A DNA stretch of 64,000 nucleotides from Sphingobacterium prati. Its GTDB lineage: Bacteria > Bacteroidota > Bacteroidia > Sphingobacteriales > Sphingobacteriaceae. Of this stretch, positions 41,800-50,774 are shown in pieces; the first letter of the stretch is position 1; the number at the start of each line of letters is the position of its first letter. Under the pieces are notes generated by a model. It made no database searches. It worked only from the letters and a program-made list of their open reading frames with translations, and was not told the DNA's origin. Made by a program: the position numbers and the translations under genes. The DNA lies in assembly GCF_013167215.1 (NCBI RefSeq), contig NZ_JABJWY010000009.1:124001-188000 (forward strand), read 5' to 3'.

Positions 41800-42582
41800 A
41801 TGACTATACTCGATAAAATCATTGAACGAAAAAGAATAGAGGTTGAAAAGGCCAAAGCTTTGGTTCCTTCCGAAGATCTATTGAACTACCCCTATTTTAG
41901 CGTAGCTTGTCTCTCCTTGCGCGAATCGATATTAGATCCTGAAAAGACAGGAATTATTGCTGAATATAAACGTGCATCACCATCAAAAGGAAATATCAAC
42001 AGTACAGCAAAAGTCGAAGATGTCGTCAGGGCCTATGAAGAAGCTGGTGCTTCAGCAGTCTCTGTTCTAACGGACGCTGATTTCTTCAAGGGCAATCTTC
42101 AAGATCTTTCCAAAGCAAGGGAAGCAATTAATATCCCTATTTTGCGCAAAGAATTTATTGTCGACAAATATCAGATAACTGAGGCTAAAGCCTATGGTGC
42201 CGATGTGATTCTCTTGATAGCAGCTTGCCTCACAAGGGAAGAAGTTCAGGAATTTGCGGCATATGCCCATCAGATCGGACTCAATGTATTACTTGAAGTA
42301 CATAATGAACAGGAACTTTTAGATAATCTTTTTGACGACATTGATGCCATTGGTGTCAATAATAGAAACCTAAAAGATTTCACAGTAGATCTACAACATT
42401 CCTATGATCTCTTGGATAAGATTCCATCCGAATATATTAAAGTCTCCGAAAGTGGCATCTCAGACCCCAAAACTATTAAAGCGCTAAAATCTGCAGGTTT
42501 TCAAAGCTTTTTAATCGGTGAAAACTTTATGAGAACTGCGGATCCGGGTAAAGCAATCAAAGATTTTGTTAGGGCATTATAA
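41800..42582 (+). CDS. trpC: indole-3-glycerol phosphate synthase
   Basis: 260 residues, TIM barrel. It closes the indole ring in tryptophan synthesis. Conserved stretches are GIIAEYKRASPSKGNI, VSVLTDADFFKGN, ILRKEFIVDKYQI, LLEVHNEQEL, IGVNNRNLKDF and VSESGISDP. It follows trpG after 112 bp and should be part of the attenuated transcript. trpD, trpF, trpB and trpA are not in the window. Confidence 0.96.
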   Translation: MTILDKIIERKRIEVEKAKALVPSEDLLNYPYFSVACLSLRESILDPEKTGIIAEYKRASPSKGNINSTAKVEDVVRAYEEAGASAVSVLTDADFFKGNLQDLSKAREAINIPILRKEFIVDKYQITEAKAYGADVILLIAACLTREEVQEFAAYAHQIGLNVLLEVHNEQELLDNLFDDIDAIGVNNRNLKDFTVDLQHSYDLLDKIPSEYIKVSESGISDPKTIKALKSAGFQSFLIGENFMRTADPGKAIKDFVRAL

Positions 42583-42627
42583 ATTCAATTAGCGGAATAG
42601 GTTGATATAGAGAGCTGTTTCACAATA

Positions 42628-42656
42628 TTTGTTTTAATATCAATTTTGTACCTTTG
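42628..42656 (+). promoter_or_regulatory. promoter of the dus gene
   Basis: TTTG (42628-42631), 17 nt, TACCTTTG (42649-42656), a perfect -7 element, 14 bp before the ATG at 42671. Confidence 0.7.
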
Positions 42657-42670
42657 TAAAAAAAATTGAG

Positions 42671-43666
42671 ATGTCGGTCAAGATTGGTGAAAATATTGAT
42701 TTGGGTGAATTCCCTTTGCTACTTGCTCCGATGGAGGACGTCAGCGATCCTCCATTTCGGTATGTTTGCAAACAAAATGGTGTTGATTTAATGTATACTG
42801 AATTCATTTCTTCGGAAGGATTGATTCGTGATGCGGCCAAATCTGTTCAAAAACTTGATATTTTTGAATATGAACGCCCCATTGGTATCCAGATCTTTGG
42901 TGGAGATATTGAAAGTATGCGTCAATCAGCTGAAATCTGTACGAAAGCGAATCCGAATCTGATTGATATCAATTATGGCTGTCCGGTTAAGAAAGTGGTA
43001 TGTAAGGGCGCTGGCTCTTCTTTGTTACAGGACATTGATAAAATGGTTGCAATGACCAAAGCTGTTGTCGAAGCAACACATCTACCTGTGACGGTAAAAA
43101 CACGTCTTGGATGGGACGACAATACCAAAAATGTTTACGAGGTAGCGGAGCGACTGCAAGATGTCGGTATCAAAGCATTGGCGATTCACGGACGTACCCG
43201 TGCACAACTGTACAAAGGCGAGGCAGACTGGTCTATGATCCGTGATATCAAACGCAATCCACGCATTCAGATTCCAATTTTTGGTAATGGTGATGTGGAT
43301 TCTGTCGAAAAAGCAGCGGCCTGGAGACAAGAATATGAGGTGGATGGCATTATGATCGGCCGTGCCGCGATTGGCTACCCTTGGATCTTTCGAGAAATCA
43401 AGCATTTCTTCCATACTGGGGAGCGCTTGGAAGGACCTACTATTGCCGAACGTGTGGAAGTCTGCCGGACACACTTAAATAAATCCATTGAATGGAAAGG
43501 GGATAAATTGGGAATCTTTGAAATGCGTAGACATTATGCAAATTATTTCAAAGGAATTCCAAACTTCAAAGAATGTAGAATGAAACTGGTCAGCTTGCAG
43601 ACACAAGATGAAATTTTAGATGTCCTACATGATATTGAACACAACTTTACAGCCGAAATGGTGTAA
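42671..43666 (+). CDS. dusB: tRNA-dihydrouridine synthase
   Basis: 331 residues, FMN-dependent TIM barrel. APMEDVSDPPFRYVCKQNG opens the fold. The active-site cysteine region is NYGCPVKKVVCKGAGSSLL. PVTVKTRLGWD, IHGRTRAQLYKGEADW and MIGRAAIGYPWIF are the FMN-phosphate loops. It reduces uridines to dihydrouridine in tRNA D-loops. The subgroup (DusB) is by resemblance. It has its own promoter and a terminator at about 43680-43722, so it is separate from trpC. Confidence 0.93.
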   Translation: MSVKIGENIDLGEFPLLLAPMEDVSDPPFRYVCKQNGVDLMYTEFISSEGLIRDAAKSVQKLDIFEYERPIGIQIFGGDIESMRQSAEICTKANPNLIDINYGCPVKKVVCKGAGSSLLQDIDKMVAMTKAVVEATHLPVTVKTRLGWDDNTKNVYEVAERLQDVGIKALAIHGRTRAQLYKGEADWSMIRDIKRNPRIQIPIFGNGDVDSVEKAAAWRQEYEVDGIMIGRAAIGYPWIFREIKHFFHTGERLEGPTIAERVEVCRTHLNKSIEWKGDKLGIFEMRRHYANYFKGIPNFKECRMKLVSLQTQDEILDVLHDIEHNFTAEMV

Positions 43667-43679
43667 GATTCAACGATAA

Positions 43680-43722
43680 ACAAGGTCACATTGATACAAA
43701 TTCAATGCGACCTTGTTCTTTT
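43680..43722. terminator. terminator between dus and the flippase gene
   Basis: ACAAGGTC-A-CATTG pairs with CAATG-C-GACCTTGT, one internal mismatch, then TCTTTTA. Confidence 0.8.
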
Positions 43723-43809
43723 ATCTCATTCGTATCTGCCTTATAGCTTCTCCAAGGATTTGCAATGCTAAACGGGTTTGTTTTTATTTTTTGAATAGCT
43801 CCTTTTTCA

Positions 43810-45312
43810 TTAAGCACCCTTTTTAATGAATTGCTTTAGCTGATTGCGTTCCATCAGAAATACGCCACCTATATAGATAATCAGCAAACCGTTTCCAATG
43901 AACACATTGTGCTGGAAGACAAAGTAGGATAAATAAGAAAATACGATCCCCACTAAAATATATGTTAATATTTTTCCCAGTTTATAGGGTATAGGATAAT
44001 GTTTTTGTCCCCAAACATAAGATAGGACAACCATAGAAAAATAGGCCATAAATGTGACGATCGATGCCCCCACATAACTATATTTAGGAATCAGATAGTA
44101 GTTCGCCAAAATGGTTATTCCTGCGCCTACAAGTGAAATATACAAAGCGTACCGCGTTTGGTCAGAAAGCTTATACCAAACCGAAAGATTCATATAGATC
44201 CCTAGCAGGACATAGTTGAACAGTAGTAAAGGAACAATGAAAAGTCCAGACCAATATAAATCACGCGTTTCCATATTTCCTTTAATAAAATATTTCAACC
44301 AGTCAATATTCGCTGTAATACCAAGCATGACCAACATCATGGCTATCACAAAATACTCCATGATCAACGCATAGGTCCTCTTTGCATTTGCATTCTTTGC
44401 GTAAGAAAAGAAAAATGGTTCGGCCCCCAGTCTGAAAGCCTGAACAAAAATACTCAGAAACATAGCTAGTTTTCCAACCGCCCCATATATACCCAAATCG
44501 CGATCCCCAATGTCTTTCGGCAGATAGATCGGCAGTACAATCTTGTCTAAGTTTTCATTAATAATATAGGAAATATTGGCAATTAAAATTGGAAAACTAT
44601 AGGATAGCATCTTTAAAATCAGCTGTTTTTCTGGTTTAAAATAGAATCCTCTCATTTCAGGTAGCAGTAATAGAAAAGTCATTGCGCTTGCCACAATATT
44701 GGAAATAAAAACATAACCGATCCATTCATTTCTGTACCAACTGGTACACCAAACTCCCAAAGCCCCCCCTTCGTTGATTAAATAGGGAACAAAAGCAATA
44801 AAGAATAAATTCAGAATAACCATAATACCGATATTAGCTAATTTAATAGCTCCAAATCGGATAGGTCTTCCCTCAGATCTTAATTTTGCAAAAGGAACGA
44901 TAGCTAACGCATCCAATGCCAATATCAGCGCAAAATACTTCACATAGCTCTCATAATCCGCATTATAAACACCTTTATTTAACCAACTGCCTATTGTACC
45001 TGCAAAGACAATGGCCGTTATAAAAAATAATGTCGCCAATGAGGCTATAACGATAAAACTATTGTTGAAAACCTGTTTTTTATCTTTTTCTTCTACTTTT
45101 TGAAGAAACCGAAAAAAAGTAGTTTCCATTCCAAATGCCAGAACAGCATTGATCATGGACGCCCAGGCATACATATTGGTAAATATTCCGTAGGATGCCG
45201 GTGGATATTTGAGGACATACAATGGCGTCATGACGAAATACAGCATGCGTGCTATAATCGTACTCAGGCCATAAATCATGGTCTGCCCGGCGAATTTCTT
45301 TAGTACTGACAA
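43810..45312 (-). CDS. polysaccharide flippase (Wzx/MATE-like)
   Basis: 500 residues, about 12-14 membrane helices. The N-terminus SVLKKFAGQTMIYGLSTIIARMLYF is typical of polysaccharide-biosynthesis flippases of the MOP superfamily. These export lipid-linked oligosaccharides across the inner membrane. There are no glycosyltransferases beside it, so the substrate is unknown. It follows acyP by 11 bp on the same strand. Confidence 0.85.
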   Translation of the reverse strand: MSVLKKFAGQTMIYGLSTIIARMLYFVMTPLYVLKYPPASYGIFTNMYAWASMINAVLAFGMETTFFRFLQKVEEKDKKQVFNNSFIVIASLATLFFITAIVFAGTIGSWLNKGVYNADYESYVKYFALILALDALAIVPFAKLRSEGRPIRFGAIKLANIGIMVILNLFFIAFVPYLINEGGALGVWCTSWYRNEWIGYVFISNIVASAMTFLLLLPEMRGFYFKPEKQLILKMLSYSFPILIANISYIINENLDKIVLPIYLPKDIGDRDLGIYGAVGKLAMFLSIFVQAFRLGAEPFFFSYAKNANAKRTYALIMEYFVIAMMLVMLGITANIDWLKYFIKGNMETRDLYWSGLFIVPLLLFNYVLLGIYMNLSVWYKLSDQTRYALYISLVGAGITILANYYLIPKYSYVGASIVTFMAYFSMVVLSYVWGQKHYPIPYKLGKILTYILVGIVFSYLSYFVFQHNVFIGNGLLIIYIGGVFLMERNQLKQFIKKGA

Positions 45313-45323
45313 AACGGAAAGGC

Positions 45324-45605
45324 TTAGGATTGAACTCTTTTAATCACTTCAAAATTAGAAAAGCCTTTCAACTCGCCTTCCTTAACTTCAACAGCTTCAA
45401 CATTTGCCTCATCCGGACCTTCCTGGCAGAAGTCCAGCAGTGAATCAAGTGCAAAATCGTCCCCTTCGGCCTCAATATAGACAGACCCATCCTTTTGATT
45501 GAGCACAAAGCCCTTTACACCAACCTGATCCGCAACGGCTTTGGCTGTCAATCGAAAAAAAACGCCTTGTACTTTACCTCTTATTGAAATATTCAAATGT
45601 TTCAT
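45324..45605 (-). CDS. acyP: acylphosphatase
   Basis: 93 residues. The phosphate-binding segment is RGKVQGVFFRLTAKAVADQ, with the catalytic arginine in VFFR, and FVLNQKDGSVYIEAEG holds the catalytic Asn. It hydrolyses acyl phosphates such as acetyl phosphate or 1,3-bisphosphoglycerate. It is upstream of and close to the flippase gene; the link between the two is not obvious. Confidence 0.93.
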   Translation of the reverse strand: MKHLNISIRGKVQGVFFRLTAKAVADQVGVKGFVLNQKDGSVYIEAEGDDFALDSLLDFCQEGPDEANVEAVEVKEGELKGFSNFEVIKRVQS

Positions 45606-45643
45606 CTGTATTTTATTTTTTCTTCCATCTGACTGATGGCGCT

Positions 45644-45679
45644 TACCGTGACTATAGTTTCATTACTATAGTCACGGTA
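45644..45679. terminator. perfect 15-bp hairpin between the amidohydrolase and acyP genes
   Basis: TACCGTGACTATAGT (45644-45658), TTCATT, ACTATAGTCACGGTA (45665-45679). It sits just after the end of the amidohydrolase gene on the minus strand. There is no long T-run, so it may be a terminator helped by factors. Confidence 0.6.
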
Positions 45680-45723
45680 GGTTCATAAGAGCAAAAGTAC
45701 AGAAGTTTTTGTGGAATTAAATA

Positions 45724-46899
45724 CTATGCTAAACGTTTGATTTTAACTTTATCTGTTAGACGCATATGTTCCATTCCTTCTAGCAGAATAATCCCCGGTT
45801 TTTTACCGATTTCCAAAGATCCATATTCGTCCTGGATATTCAATGCAATAGCTCCGTTGATCGTTGCCCATTGAATTGTTTGCAAAAAGTCTAAATCATC
45901 AAAATGTGCATGCAATACCTTCAACTCTTCCAATACGGAAAGTGTATCATTCGACGCGAGACTATCCGTTCCGATAACTAAACGTTGTCCGGCGTTTATA
46001 AAATTATGAACCTTAGGTAAGGTACCTTCGATATATAAATTTGCTTTTGGACACAAACACCACACAACATCCCGATCCATACGCTCCACAAAATCCAAAT
46101 CTTTTAATGAAGTATAAGTATTATGAACTAACAACAACTTATTTGGATAAGGTAAATAAGGTAAATAAGACTGGATAGAATTCCGGGCTTGCGCTTTAAT
46201 AGAATCTGCATTTTTCCCAATGCTCGCATAGAAATCCAGGAAAGCTCCTATTTTATATCGGAATAACTTATTCTCCTCGTCACTCTCTTGATTATGAATA
46301 CTAATGATATTAGATTCGGGTACTGATTTTTTAAATTTCTTAAAAAGAACTTTCGAACAGGAATAAGGGGCATGTGGCGTAATAGACACATGTCCATTTC
46401 TAAACTCTTGTGTTAAAGATTTGGCTTCTTTTAATTTAAAATCAGCTTCTTCAGGTTCGACACCCATCACCTCCACAAACGTATGATAAAGTATCTTAGA
46501 GTCCTCCTTCAGTTTAGAAGAATTATCCGTATTCGCATGGTCCCCCACGGCCACGATACCATTTTCATACATCTCTCTATCCGCTTTTGCCATCGCATCA
46601 TCCATTTTTTTCATCGACGCCCCACGTGAGGTCATCACTTGGCTCAAGAAGTTCGGAAGCCCCGTGCCTTTGGGCACGACTCCTTTCATATGTGACAATT
46701 CAATATGGCAATGGGCATTGATAAAACCTGGTATAATCACTCCTTCATACCTTTCGATTTTGGTTTTATCAGTTTGTGTAAACGTAGCAGGGTCATAGAC
46801 TCCTTGAATTATCCCCTCCTCATCGATCGCTACAATGCCATCTTTTATTGGCATTGAAGTCATCGGTAGAACATAGTTTGCGCTTAAATACTTTAACAT
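45724..46899 (-). CDS. amidohydrolase family metal-dependent deaminase
   Basis: 391 residues. The metal-binding HxH is NAHCHIELSH (His63, His65). SITPHAPYSC and SIHNQESDEE hold further ligands, LLVHNTY and IGTDSLASND follow with the catalytic Asp. The architecture is that of the ATZ/TRZ/guanine-deaminase group (COG0402-like). A candidate role is aminodeoxyfutalosine deaminase of the futalosine menaquinone route, but no other genes of that route are near, so this is a guess. Divergent from the TPP riboswitch gene. Confidence 0.75.
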   Translation of the reverse strand: MLKYLSANYVLPMTSMPIKDGIVAIDEEGIIQGVYDPATFTQTDKTKIERYEGVIIPGFINAHCHIELSHMKGVVPKGTGLPNFLSQVMTSRGASMKKMDDAMAKADREMYENGIVAVGDHANTDNSSKLKEDSKILYHTFVEVMGVEPEEADFKLKEAKSLTQEFRNGHVSITPHAPYSCSKVLFKKFKKSVPESNIISIHNQESDEENKLFRYKIGAFLDFYASIGKNADSIKAQARNSIQSYLPYLPYPNKLLLVHNTYTSLKDLDFVERMDRDVVWCLCPKANLYIEGTLPKVHNFINAGQRLVIGTDSLASNDTLSVLEELKVLHAHFDDLDFLQTIQWATINGAIALNIQDEYGSLEIGKKPGIILLEGMEHMRLTDKVKIKRLA

Positions 46900-47122
46900 T
46901 TTATCTCCTCACTCTCAAATTAGTAACTAAAAAATTTTTGACCAATATGAATACATACTAACAGTAGAAAATTCTATGCCAAGGTACCTAAAAAGAACAA
47001 TAAATACCAAAAACAACCTTAAATGCAATATTTTAAATCAAAAAGAAATTTTAACATATTTTTCACTAAGCTTATTTTTTGTCAAAAATAACATCACTAT
47101 AGATCATTCCGATTTTAATTTA

Positions 47123-47130
47123 TATATTAG
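47123..47130 (+). promoter_or_regulatory. possible -7 element of the TPP riboswitch transcript
   Basis: TATATTAG is one mismatch from TAnnTTTG and lies 10 nt before the riboswitch. No TTTG at the right spacing. Confidence 0.4.
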
Positions 47131-47138
47131 CGCCATCG

Positions 47139-47248
47139 ATTAGGGGTGCCTTGTTTTGTCAGAAACACAAATAAAGGCTGAGATCATACCCAACAGATTA
47201 AGTTCTGTGCACCTGATCCAGGTAATGCTGGCGGAGGGAAAGGTTAGT
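47139..47248 (+). ncRNA. TPP riboswitch (thi-box)
   Basis: The conserved thi-box elements occur in order: GGGGTGCC (47143-47150), GGCTGAGATCATACCC (about 47176-47191), and ACCTGATCCAGGTAATGCTG with GCGGAGGGAA (47211-47240). It binds thiamine pyrophosphate and turns genes off. A weak ATCATAG/CTATGAT hairpin (about 47259-47283) follows and could be part of the expression platform. It precedes a TonB-dependent receptor, suggesting outer-membrane thiamin uptake. Confidence 0.95.
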
Positions 47249-47311
47249 TAAATAGAACGATCATAGTTACCCCTTTCTATGATTTGTTTAACTTAAACAA
47301 AATACATCAAC

Positions 47312-49768
47312 ATGATCAAATTTTTGATTTGTAGCGCTTTAGCTACTACTTCTGTACAAATTGCTGTTGCCCAGCACAATTTGACGATTAAAACTGTAGA
47401 CAGGGATACACAAAGCCCCCTACAAAATGCATCCATATCCATTGACGGCCAAACTTCTTTTACAACTAAATCGGACAAAGATGGTCTGATCAAATTATAT
47501 AATATCGAGGATGGAAGGCATACCGTCCAGGTCTCATTTGTGGGATATCAAACCTCGACTCAACATCTAAACATTCAGCGAGATATGGAATTGACCGTTC
47601 AACTTGATCCAAAAACAATTCGTACGGAAGAGGTGCTTGTGGTATCTACCAGAGCAAAAAAGAATGCACCAACTACATTCAAGAACATTTCAAAAGATGA
47701 GATCACCCGGAATAATTTAGGACAAGATATCCCCTACCTCCTGAATCAGACTCCCTCTGTACAGATAAGCTCCGATGCTGGCGCTGGTATAGGATATACA
47801 AATATGACGATCCGGGGTTCGGATAATCAGCGCATCAATGTGACACTAAACGGCATCCCGCTAAATGATGCTGAAAGCATGGGCTCATTCTTTGTCAATC
47901 TCCCAGATTTTGCGTCATCCACAGAAAGCATCCAAGTGCAACGTGGAATTGGAACATCCACAAATGGAGCTGGATCCTTCGGTGCTTCTTTGAATATTCA
48001 ATCAAATACACTGGCCGAAAAACCCTATGCCGAGCTCAATAATTCATTCGGATCTTATAATACATGGAAGAATACCGTAAAGTTCGGCTCGGGATTGATC
48101 AACGATAAATTTGCTTTCAATGCCCGATTATCCCGGATCAGTAGTGATGGTTATATCGAAAGAGGTGCTTCTGACTTGCAGTCCTTTTATATCGACGGGG
48201 GCTACTATGGTAAGAAGCATACTTTAAAAGGAATCGTATTCTGGGGAAAAGAAAAGACTTACCAAGCTTGGAATGGGGTGCCGGAACCACTGATCACAGG
48301 TGATAGATCTCGTATGGATGACTATGCGGATTATGGACTCGCTGTATCCGGAACAGAGAAAGACCGCTTTATGAATGCAGGAAGGAACTACAATCTATAT
48401 ACCTACAAAAACCAAACGGACAACTACACGCAAAAACATCACCAGATTCATTACACAAATATCCTCAGTGATAAACTGACGTTGAACACTGCCTTACATT
48501 ATACAAGAGGTTACGGTTACTATGAAGAATTTAGGCAGGCTGACAAATTGAGTAAATACGGACTGCCAAATGTGACGATAGGAAAAGATACCATAAAGAC
48601 AACAGACTTAGTCAGACGGAGATGGCTTGATAATTATTTTTATGGAATGACTTATTCATTAAACTACAAACCCAATGATCAACTTGAACTTATATGGGGT
48701 GGTGCGTACAACCAATATAGCGGAAAGCATTATGGCGAAGTAATCTGGGCACAATACGCATCAACGGGATTTTTGGATGACAAATATTACTTTGGAAAAT
48801 CCCAGAAAAATGACTTCAGCAATTTCCTAAAGGTAGATTACAAATTGGACAAATGGATCTTGATGGCCGATGTACAATACCGAAATGTAGACTACCATAT
48901 GTACGGTGATGATGATAAAGTTAAAAACTACAACTACCATCCAAAATTCAATTTTCTGAATCCCAAAGTTGGTGCAACCTTTCTGCTAAATGATTATGCA
49001 AATATCTATGCTTCCTACGCCTTTGCACAAAAAGAGCCTGTACGGAAAGATTTTATAGAGAAAAATAGCAAGCTGCCAGATCCAACGCCAGAAAAAATGC
49101 AGGACATTGAACTTGGCTATAGATTCACCGATACGAAGTTCACTATCGGATTGAATGGATATGGGATGTTTTATAGAGATCAATTGATTCCAACAGGTGA
49201 AATCAGTGATACCGGCGCTCCTATCCGACAAAATGTGAAAGACAGCTATCGAATCGGGGTGGAATTTGATGGGGCATGGAATATCAATAAGCAATTGAAC
49301 TGGAAGGCGACTGCCAGCTTCAGTAAAAACAGAATTAACAATTTTGAAGAAATTGTGAAAGATATAGACGGAGTCAGCCCAGATACCAAAATTTTCTATC
49401 CAAAGACCGATATCGCCCTGTCTCCAAATACTATTATATCCAGCAATTTCTCCTATAGCCCTATTGAGTCGATCACATTTTCATTGCTATCAAAGTATGT
49501 CGGTCAACAATATCTCGATAATTCCTCTGCCAAGGAAAGAAGCATCTCTTCCTACTTTGTTAACAATCTATTAGCGAATTACAACTTTTCAGCGCTCGGC
49601 GTCAAAGACATTAACCTAAGTTTACAGGTTAATAACTTACTGAATGAAAAATATGAAACCAACGGCTATACCTTTGGCTGGATGGAAGGTGATGCCAGAA
49701 AATATTACAATTTTTACTTTCCACAGGCACCTACAAATTTTATGTTGGGCTTAAATATCAAATTTTAA
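47312..49768 (+). CDS. TonB-dependent outer-membrane receptor, probably for thiamin
   Basis: 818 residues. A signal peptide (1-20, ending TTSVQIAVAQ) leads into a carboxypeptidase-like regulatory domain at about 24-100 (TKSDKDGLIKLYNIEDGRHT). A plug domain at about 115-235 has NLGQDIPYLLNQTPSV and MTIRGSDNQRINVTLNGIPL. The rest is a 22-strand beta-barrel ending NFMLGLNIKF. The TPP riboswitch upstream says that expression falls when thiamin pyrophosphate is plentiful, so the ligand is most likely thiamin or a precursor. No inner-membrane thiamin transporter is adjacent. Confidence 0.9.
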   Translation: MIKFLICSALATTSVQIAVAQHNLTIKTVDRDTQSPLQNASISIDGQTSFTTKSDKDGLIKLYNIEDGRHTVQVSFVGYQTSTQHLNIQRDMELTVQLDPKTIRTEEVLVVSTRAKKNAPTTFKNISKDEITRNNLGQDIPYLLNQTPSVQISSDAGAGIGYTNMTIRGSDNQRINVTLNGIPLNDAESMGSFFVNLPDFASSTESIQVQRGIGTSTNGAGSFGASLNIQSNTLAEKPYAELNNSFGSYNTWKNTVKFGSGLINDKFAFNARLSRISSDGYIERGASDLQSFYIDGGYYGKKHTLKGIVFWGKEKTYQAWNGVPEPLITGDRSRMDDYADYGLAVSGTEKDRFMNAGRNYNLYTYKNQTDNYTQKHHQIHYTNILSDKLTLNTALHYTRGYGYYEEFRQADKLSKYGLPNVTIGKDTIKTTDLVRRRWLDNYFYGMTYSLNYKPNDQLELIWGGAYNQYSGKHYGEVIWAQYASTGFLDDKYYFGKSQKNDFSNFLKVDYKLDKWILMADVQYRNVDYHMYGDDDKVKNYNYHPKFNFLNPKVGATFLLNDYANIYASYAFAQKEPVRKDFIEKNSKLPDPTPEKMQDIELGYRFTDTKFTIGLNGYGMFYRDQLIPTGEISDTGAPIRQNVKDSYRIGVEFDGAWNINKQLNWKATASFSKNRINNFEEIVKDIDGVSPDTKIFYPKTDIALSPNTIISSNFSYSPIESITFSLLSKYVGQQYLDNSSAKERSISSYFVNNLLANYNFSALGVKDINLSLQVNNLLNEKYETNGYTFGWMEGDARKYYNFYFPQAPTNFMLGLNIKF

Positions 49769-49789
49769 CAGTTAACAAAATATTCATAT

Positions 49790-49830
49790 AAAAGCCTCCT
49801 TTTCTACTTAAGATAAGGGGGCTTTTTATT
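49790..49830 (+). terminator. terminator after the TonB-dependent receptor
   Basis: AAAAGCCTCCTT pairs with AGGGGGCTTTTT (one wobble), 14-nt loop, then T-rich. Confidence 0.8.
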
Positions 49831-49878
49831 TGATATAGGTAAATGCTACATTGGATCGTGATTCACGATTGGAATTTT

Positions 49879-49886
49879 TAACTTTG
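49879..49886 (+). promoter_or_regulatory. -7 element of dtd
   Basis: TAACTTTG is a perfect TAnnTTTG, 18 bp before the ATG. A short palindrome, ATCGTG-ATT-CACGAT (about 49855-49869), lies just upstream. Confidence 0.55.
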
Positions 49887-49903
49887 GTTTTATAAATTTC
49901 ATT

Positions 49904-50362
49904 ATGCGCGCAGTAATACAACGGGTAAAACATGCATCCTGCACAGTTGACGAACAGATCACTGGACAAATTGAAAAAGGTTTAATGATACTATTGGGAA
50001 TAGAAGAAGCCGATACATTGGAAGACCTAAAATGGTTGGGACAAAAATTTGTTAACCTCCGGATTTTTGAAGATGAGCAAGGACTAATGAATAAATCCAT
50101 ACAGGATATCGACGGCAATATTTTATTAATTTCTCAGTTCACCTTATTTGCTCAGACAAAAAAAGGAAATAGACCATCATTCATTCGGGCAGCCAAACCT
50201 GACACTGCCAAGCCGCTTTATGAGGAAATGGCCAAACTGCTTTCCCAGCTGATCAATAAGCCTATTCAGCTCGGCGTATTTGGAGCCGATATGAAAATCA
50301 ATTTATTGAACGATGGCCCCGTCACCATAATGATGGATACAAAAGATAAGGACAATTTTTAA
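49904..50362 (+). CDS. dtd: D-aminoacyl-tRNA deacylase
   Basis: 152 residues beginning MRAVIQRVKHASCTVDEQIT. SQFTLFAQTKKGNRPSF holds the conserved SQFTL, and the final NDGPVTIMMDT is the glycine-proline loop. It removes D-amino acids and Gly mischarged onto tRNA. It heads a short same-strand run with the mazG-like gene 18 bp on. Confidence 0.97.
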   Translation: MRAVIQRVKHASCTVDEQITGQIEKGLMILLGIEEADTLEDLKWLGQKFVNLRIFEDEQGLMNKSIQDIDGNILLISQFTLFAQTKKGNRPSFIRAAKPDTAKPLYEEMAKLLSQLINKPIQLGVFGADMKINLLNDGPVTIMMDTKDKDNF

Positions 50363-50380
50363 ACTACTTAATCCAAAAAA

Positions 50381-50707
50381 ATGACAATCAAAGAAGCACA
50401 GGAAGTAATTGATAAATGGATCAATACAACAGGCATACGCTATTTTAACGAGCTGACAAATACGGCGATGCTTATGGAGGAGGTTGGCGAAGTTGCACGG
50501 ATCATGGCCAGACAATACGGTGAGCAATCATTCAAAAAATCAGATAAAGAAGTTAATCTGGCTGACGAAATGGCCGATGTATTGTTTGTCTTAATGTGCC
50601 TCGCGAATCAAACCGGTATAGACCTTACTGAAGCATTGGAAAAGAACCTTCAAAAAAAATCCATCCGGGATGCAGAGCGTCATAAAAACAACCAGAAGCT
50701 AAAATAA
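50381..50707 (+). CDS. MazG-like nucleotide pyrophosphohydrolase
   Basis: 108 residues, all-alpha. The E-x2-E and E-x2-D metal motifs are read in MLMEEVGEVARI and LADEMADVLFVL. Members hydrolyse nucleoside triphosphates, often non-canonical ones, to the monophosphate. It is 18 bp downstream of dtd and both can be seen as quality-control enzymes. Confidence 0.88.
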   Translation: MTIKEAQEVIDKWINTTGIRYFNELTNTAMLMEEVGEVARIMARQYGEQSFKKSDKEVNLADEMADVLFVLMCLANQTGIDLTEALEKNLQKKSIRDAERHKNNQKLK

Positions 50708-50774
50708 TACCATTATATTTTATTTGCGTTAACGGTTTAATAACAAGGTGACGCACCATTTTAAAGTAGACATG

